From assembly GCA_039619475.1 (NCBI GenBank), contig CM077116.1:168533363-168597362 (forward strand): a DNA stretch of 64,000 nt. Direction: 5' to 3'. Origin of the DNA: Icerya purchasi (Eukaryota > Arthropoda > Insecta > Hemiptera > Monophlebidae). The position numbers were made by a program, and so were the translations under genes. The first letter of the stretch is position 1, and each line of letters starts with the position of its first letter. Shown here piece by piece: positions 61,846 through 64,000 of this stretch. The notes beneath the pieces were generated by a model. That model did no database searches, was not told where the DNA came from, and saw only the letters and a list, made by a program, of their open reading frames with translations.

Positions 61846-62912
61846 AATCCGGATACGCCGGAGTTTAAGGTTAAATACTGCAAATTGAAAAAAGTGAAAA
61901 TTAACTTATCTCATGATACAAAAGTAAACATGAAAATTAATTTACGGTGTACATTAACTAGTTTTTAAAGAAGTCTGTGATTAAGGTCTCCGTGTCTTTC
62001 GCTGCACTCTCTTCCTTGTCGATATACCTCGCCACTTGCGTAAACAAATGATATCAGCCGGCGGCGCTTCTTCCTGTTGAGTAATGTACCCCGCGCTACT
62101 TCGATCGCCTTCGGTCCTTCATCGTGTGGTATAACACTTTGAAAGGGCTCGTTATCCATATTTCCTTCAACTGGATCCTCGTTGAGTACCATGATATTCT
62201 CATCTACCGTTTTTTTCCATCTCGTCGCTGCCCATCCATTCTGTAACGTTATCCGTATTACTACCCGTTTCACATCCTGGAATATTTTCTATTAGAGAAA
62301 CAAGCTCTCCTCGTTGTGTCTTTTGAACCGTCCAAATCATATCGTTTGTCAATTTCATCCCATTCATCACTGACTTTATGATCTGTGATATTTTCCACGA
62401 CCGCCCGAATGCTATTGCACTAATCTCTTCCCATCCCGCAGATAACCAAGTGTTAACATCAAGCATATAAACCGATTTTAAAGCAACCTGACAATCCTCA
62501 TCATTTTCAACGCATGATATTAGTCTGGTGAAAAAACAGCGTCGATATTTTTTTTAAGGCCTCTAGGATTCCTTGATCCGTAGGTTGACAAGCCGATGTA
62601 ACGTTTGCTGGAAGAAACATTTCACCATCTTGAAACTCCTCAGTTGCCGGATGGGAAGATGCATTGTCGAGAATAAGATTGCTTTTTTCGGTAACTGATT
62701 GTCGGACAAATTTTTTCTCGCAACTGCGGGCACAAACTCTTTGTAAAACCAAGTTTTAAAAATTTCACAGCATCTTATTCAGAAACGTACTGCATACAGC
62801 TGTGGATTTTATAAAAACGCTTTGGCTTTTTCTTCCTTTTTTTGTTTATTTTTATTTTTCTTTGAAAAATCGATCCGGATAATACGGAATCCGGATAATT
62901 GCGAGTCAACTG
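61846..62912 (-). mobile_element. Tigger/pogo transposon remnant with DDE-type transposase C-terminal half
   Basis: The minus-strand 5' end is CAGTTGACTCGCAATTATCC at 62912 followed outward by TA. Transposase pieces run 62752 to 61965: SNLILDNASSHPATEEF (second catalytic Asp), FLPANVTSACQPTDQGILEA (third Asp region), then TWLSAGWEEISAIAFGRSW and a diverged C-terminus with at least two frameshifts. The N-terminal DNA-binding half is absent. The other end is unclear; an AAATCCGGATACGCCGGA block near 61846 is the best candidate. Confidence 0.75.
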
Positions 62913-64000
62913 TATTTATAAAGTTTCTTAAAATCGAATTTATCGGAAAAAGAGGAAAAATGAATGATTAAGTATTCAGTATTTTGTATCGTTGGGATGG
63001 TTTATCTGTATTATTTAATAAGTTATACTTCGTTAGTAGGGCGATAATTGCTTACCTGTCATAATATCGTATTATTAAAGTTATCCCTCATTGTCCATTC
63101 GTTTATATGTATATTTAATTCTTATTGTCGATATAATTCTCGGTATTTGTTTCGCTAATTATTCCTTCGGTTTTATAGTTCAGTTATACTTGTCTTCATT
63201 CTATCCTTGTTTATCGTACTGTCCTCATAATTTTCTCTATTTTCGTTTCCCATTTCATTCGTTTTATCATAAACCACGAAAAAGACCTTTTAAAGGCTTT
63301 AATCACGCTTATTGTTAACGATTGTCATTATATGTCGGTTTATTCTATTTCCGGCAAATTATTACAAACGACTTACATAAACATACCTTTTTTGCTGCTT
63401 GTAGCCAAAAAAAAAAAGGGAGGGCTGGAATATTTTTCTTTATTTTATGAAGAAGTTTATGCATTTTTACATTTTATATTGAATTATGAATTTTTGAATG
63501 ATTTTTGGAGTTGTTTTAAATTCCATATTACATATTTTTGACAGGTTTTTACGTTTTCTTCTACCTAGGGTATGCTGTTATGTCTTAAAAAGAATTTTAG
63601 TCGTGATTTATGTTTCAATTTCGAAGTTTACAAGTCGGCTCCTTTATTTTACGTTTTCGAACACTCTTATTAGGATTCCGTACATGATATGCAGAATAAA
63701 TAATCTACCCTAGCAGAAAAAATAAATAAAAGGGGGGGGGGGCACTAAAACGATCAAAAAGACAGATTATTGAAGGTCATCATTTTTCCCTTCCCCTTAT
63801 GCCTTATTAATTCAAACTTGACCTCTCTCGGTTAAAATTTTTTCAAGCATTACATTTTTTGCACGAGTTTATTTAAATTTAATATCTGACTCGTTCTCTA
63901 CCTCTCTTCGAATAACTATCGTCCGCCACAATGTGCATCCCGCCTATTTTTAAAACTTCTACTCGGTAATACCGTGGAAGTAACTCTGCACGCGACGAGT
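62913..64000. other. Intergenic AT-rich DNA to window end
   Basis: No supported gene. A G run lies at 63733-63742. Several 60-75-codon frames here are Phe/Tyr/Leu-rich translations of AT-rich DNA. Confidence 0.5.

Overview
The window is AT-rich eukaryotic DNA, most likely from an insect. It has spliced genes with GT-AG introns, a metazoan importin-alpha, a BRICHOS-domain ITM2 gene, a U6 snRNA-derived copy, and arthropod-type transposons (jockey-clade LINEs, mariner, pogo/Tigger, a hAT-like MITE). Nothing looks bacterial. The order of insect cannot be read from the sequence. Splice coordinates below were assembled by hand from splice signals, reading phase and recalled family sequences; no search was run.

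Left part (1-12,950). Two genes diverge from a shared ~690-bp spacer. On the minus strand, positions 5930 to 551 carry the first five coding exons of an importin subunit alpha-3/4 (Kap-alpha3) gene whose remaining exons lie left of the window. Intron 4 of this gene holds a pogo-type MITE and a decayed U6 copy. On the plus strand, positions 6622-12772 encode a complete five-exon, 344-residue Arg/Ser-rich nuclear protein resembling RSRC1/SRrp53. Its last intron holds a ~970-bp pogo/Tigger element.

Middle (12,950-26,600). This stretch is gene-poor. It has a very decayed jockey-like retrotransposon (about 15.96-18.17 kb), two short exon-like segments on the plus strand (20.92 kb, with a CxxC...CxxC pattern, and 22.13 kb, with a basic C-terminus), a reverse-transcriptase fragment, and one copy of a dispersed repeat that recurs at 40.85 kb.

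26,600-41,000. The minus-strand ITM2/BRI gene is represented by three BRICHOS-encoding exons (31247-31053, 27460-27346, 26797-about 26643). The intron between the first two contains a striking 1.8-kb element made of two ~589-bp inverted arms. Upstream lie several 3' fragments of one RNase H-bearing LINE family, a 259-bp MITE, microsatellites and a possible small upstream exon.

Right part (41,000-64,000). This is almost entirely mobile DNA: a hAT-like MITE with an intact 8-bp duplication, more copies of the RNase H LINE family, a LINE with endonuclease fused directly to the RT C-terminus, an internally deleted mariner, a three-way junction of different LINEs at 52.9-54.4 kb, a decayed jockey element in opposite orientation, and a Tigger remnant. 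No convincing host gene was seen right of about 41 kb. The most noteworthy non-genic structures are the long inverted repeat in the ITM2 intron and the chimeric LINE junctions.
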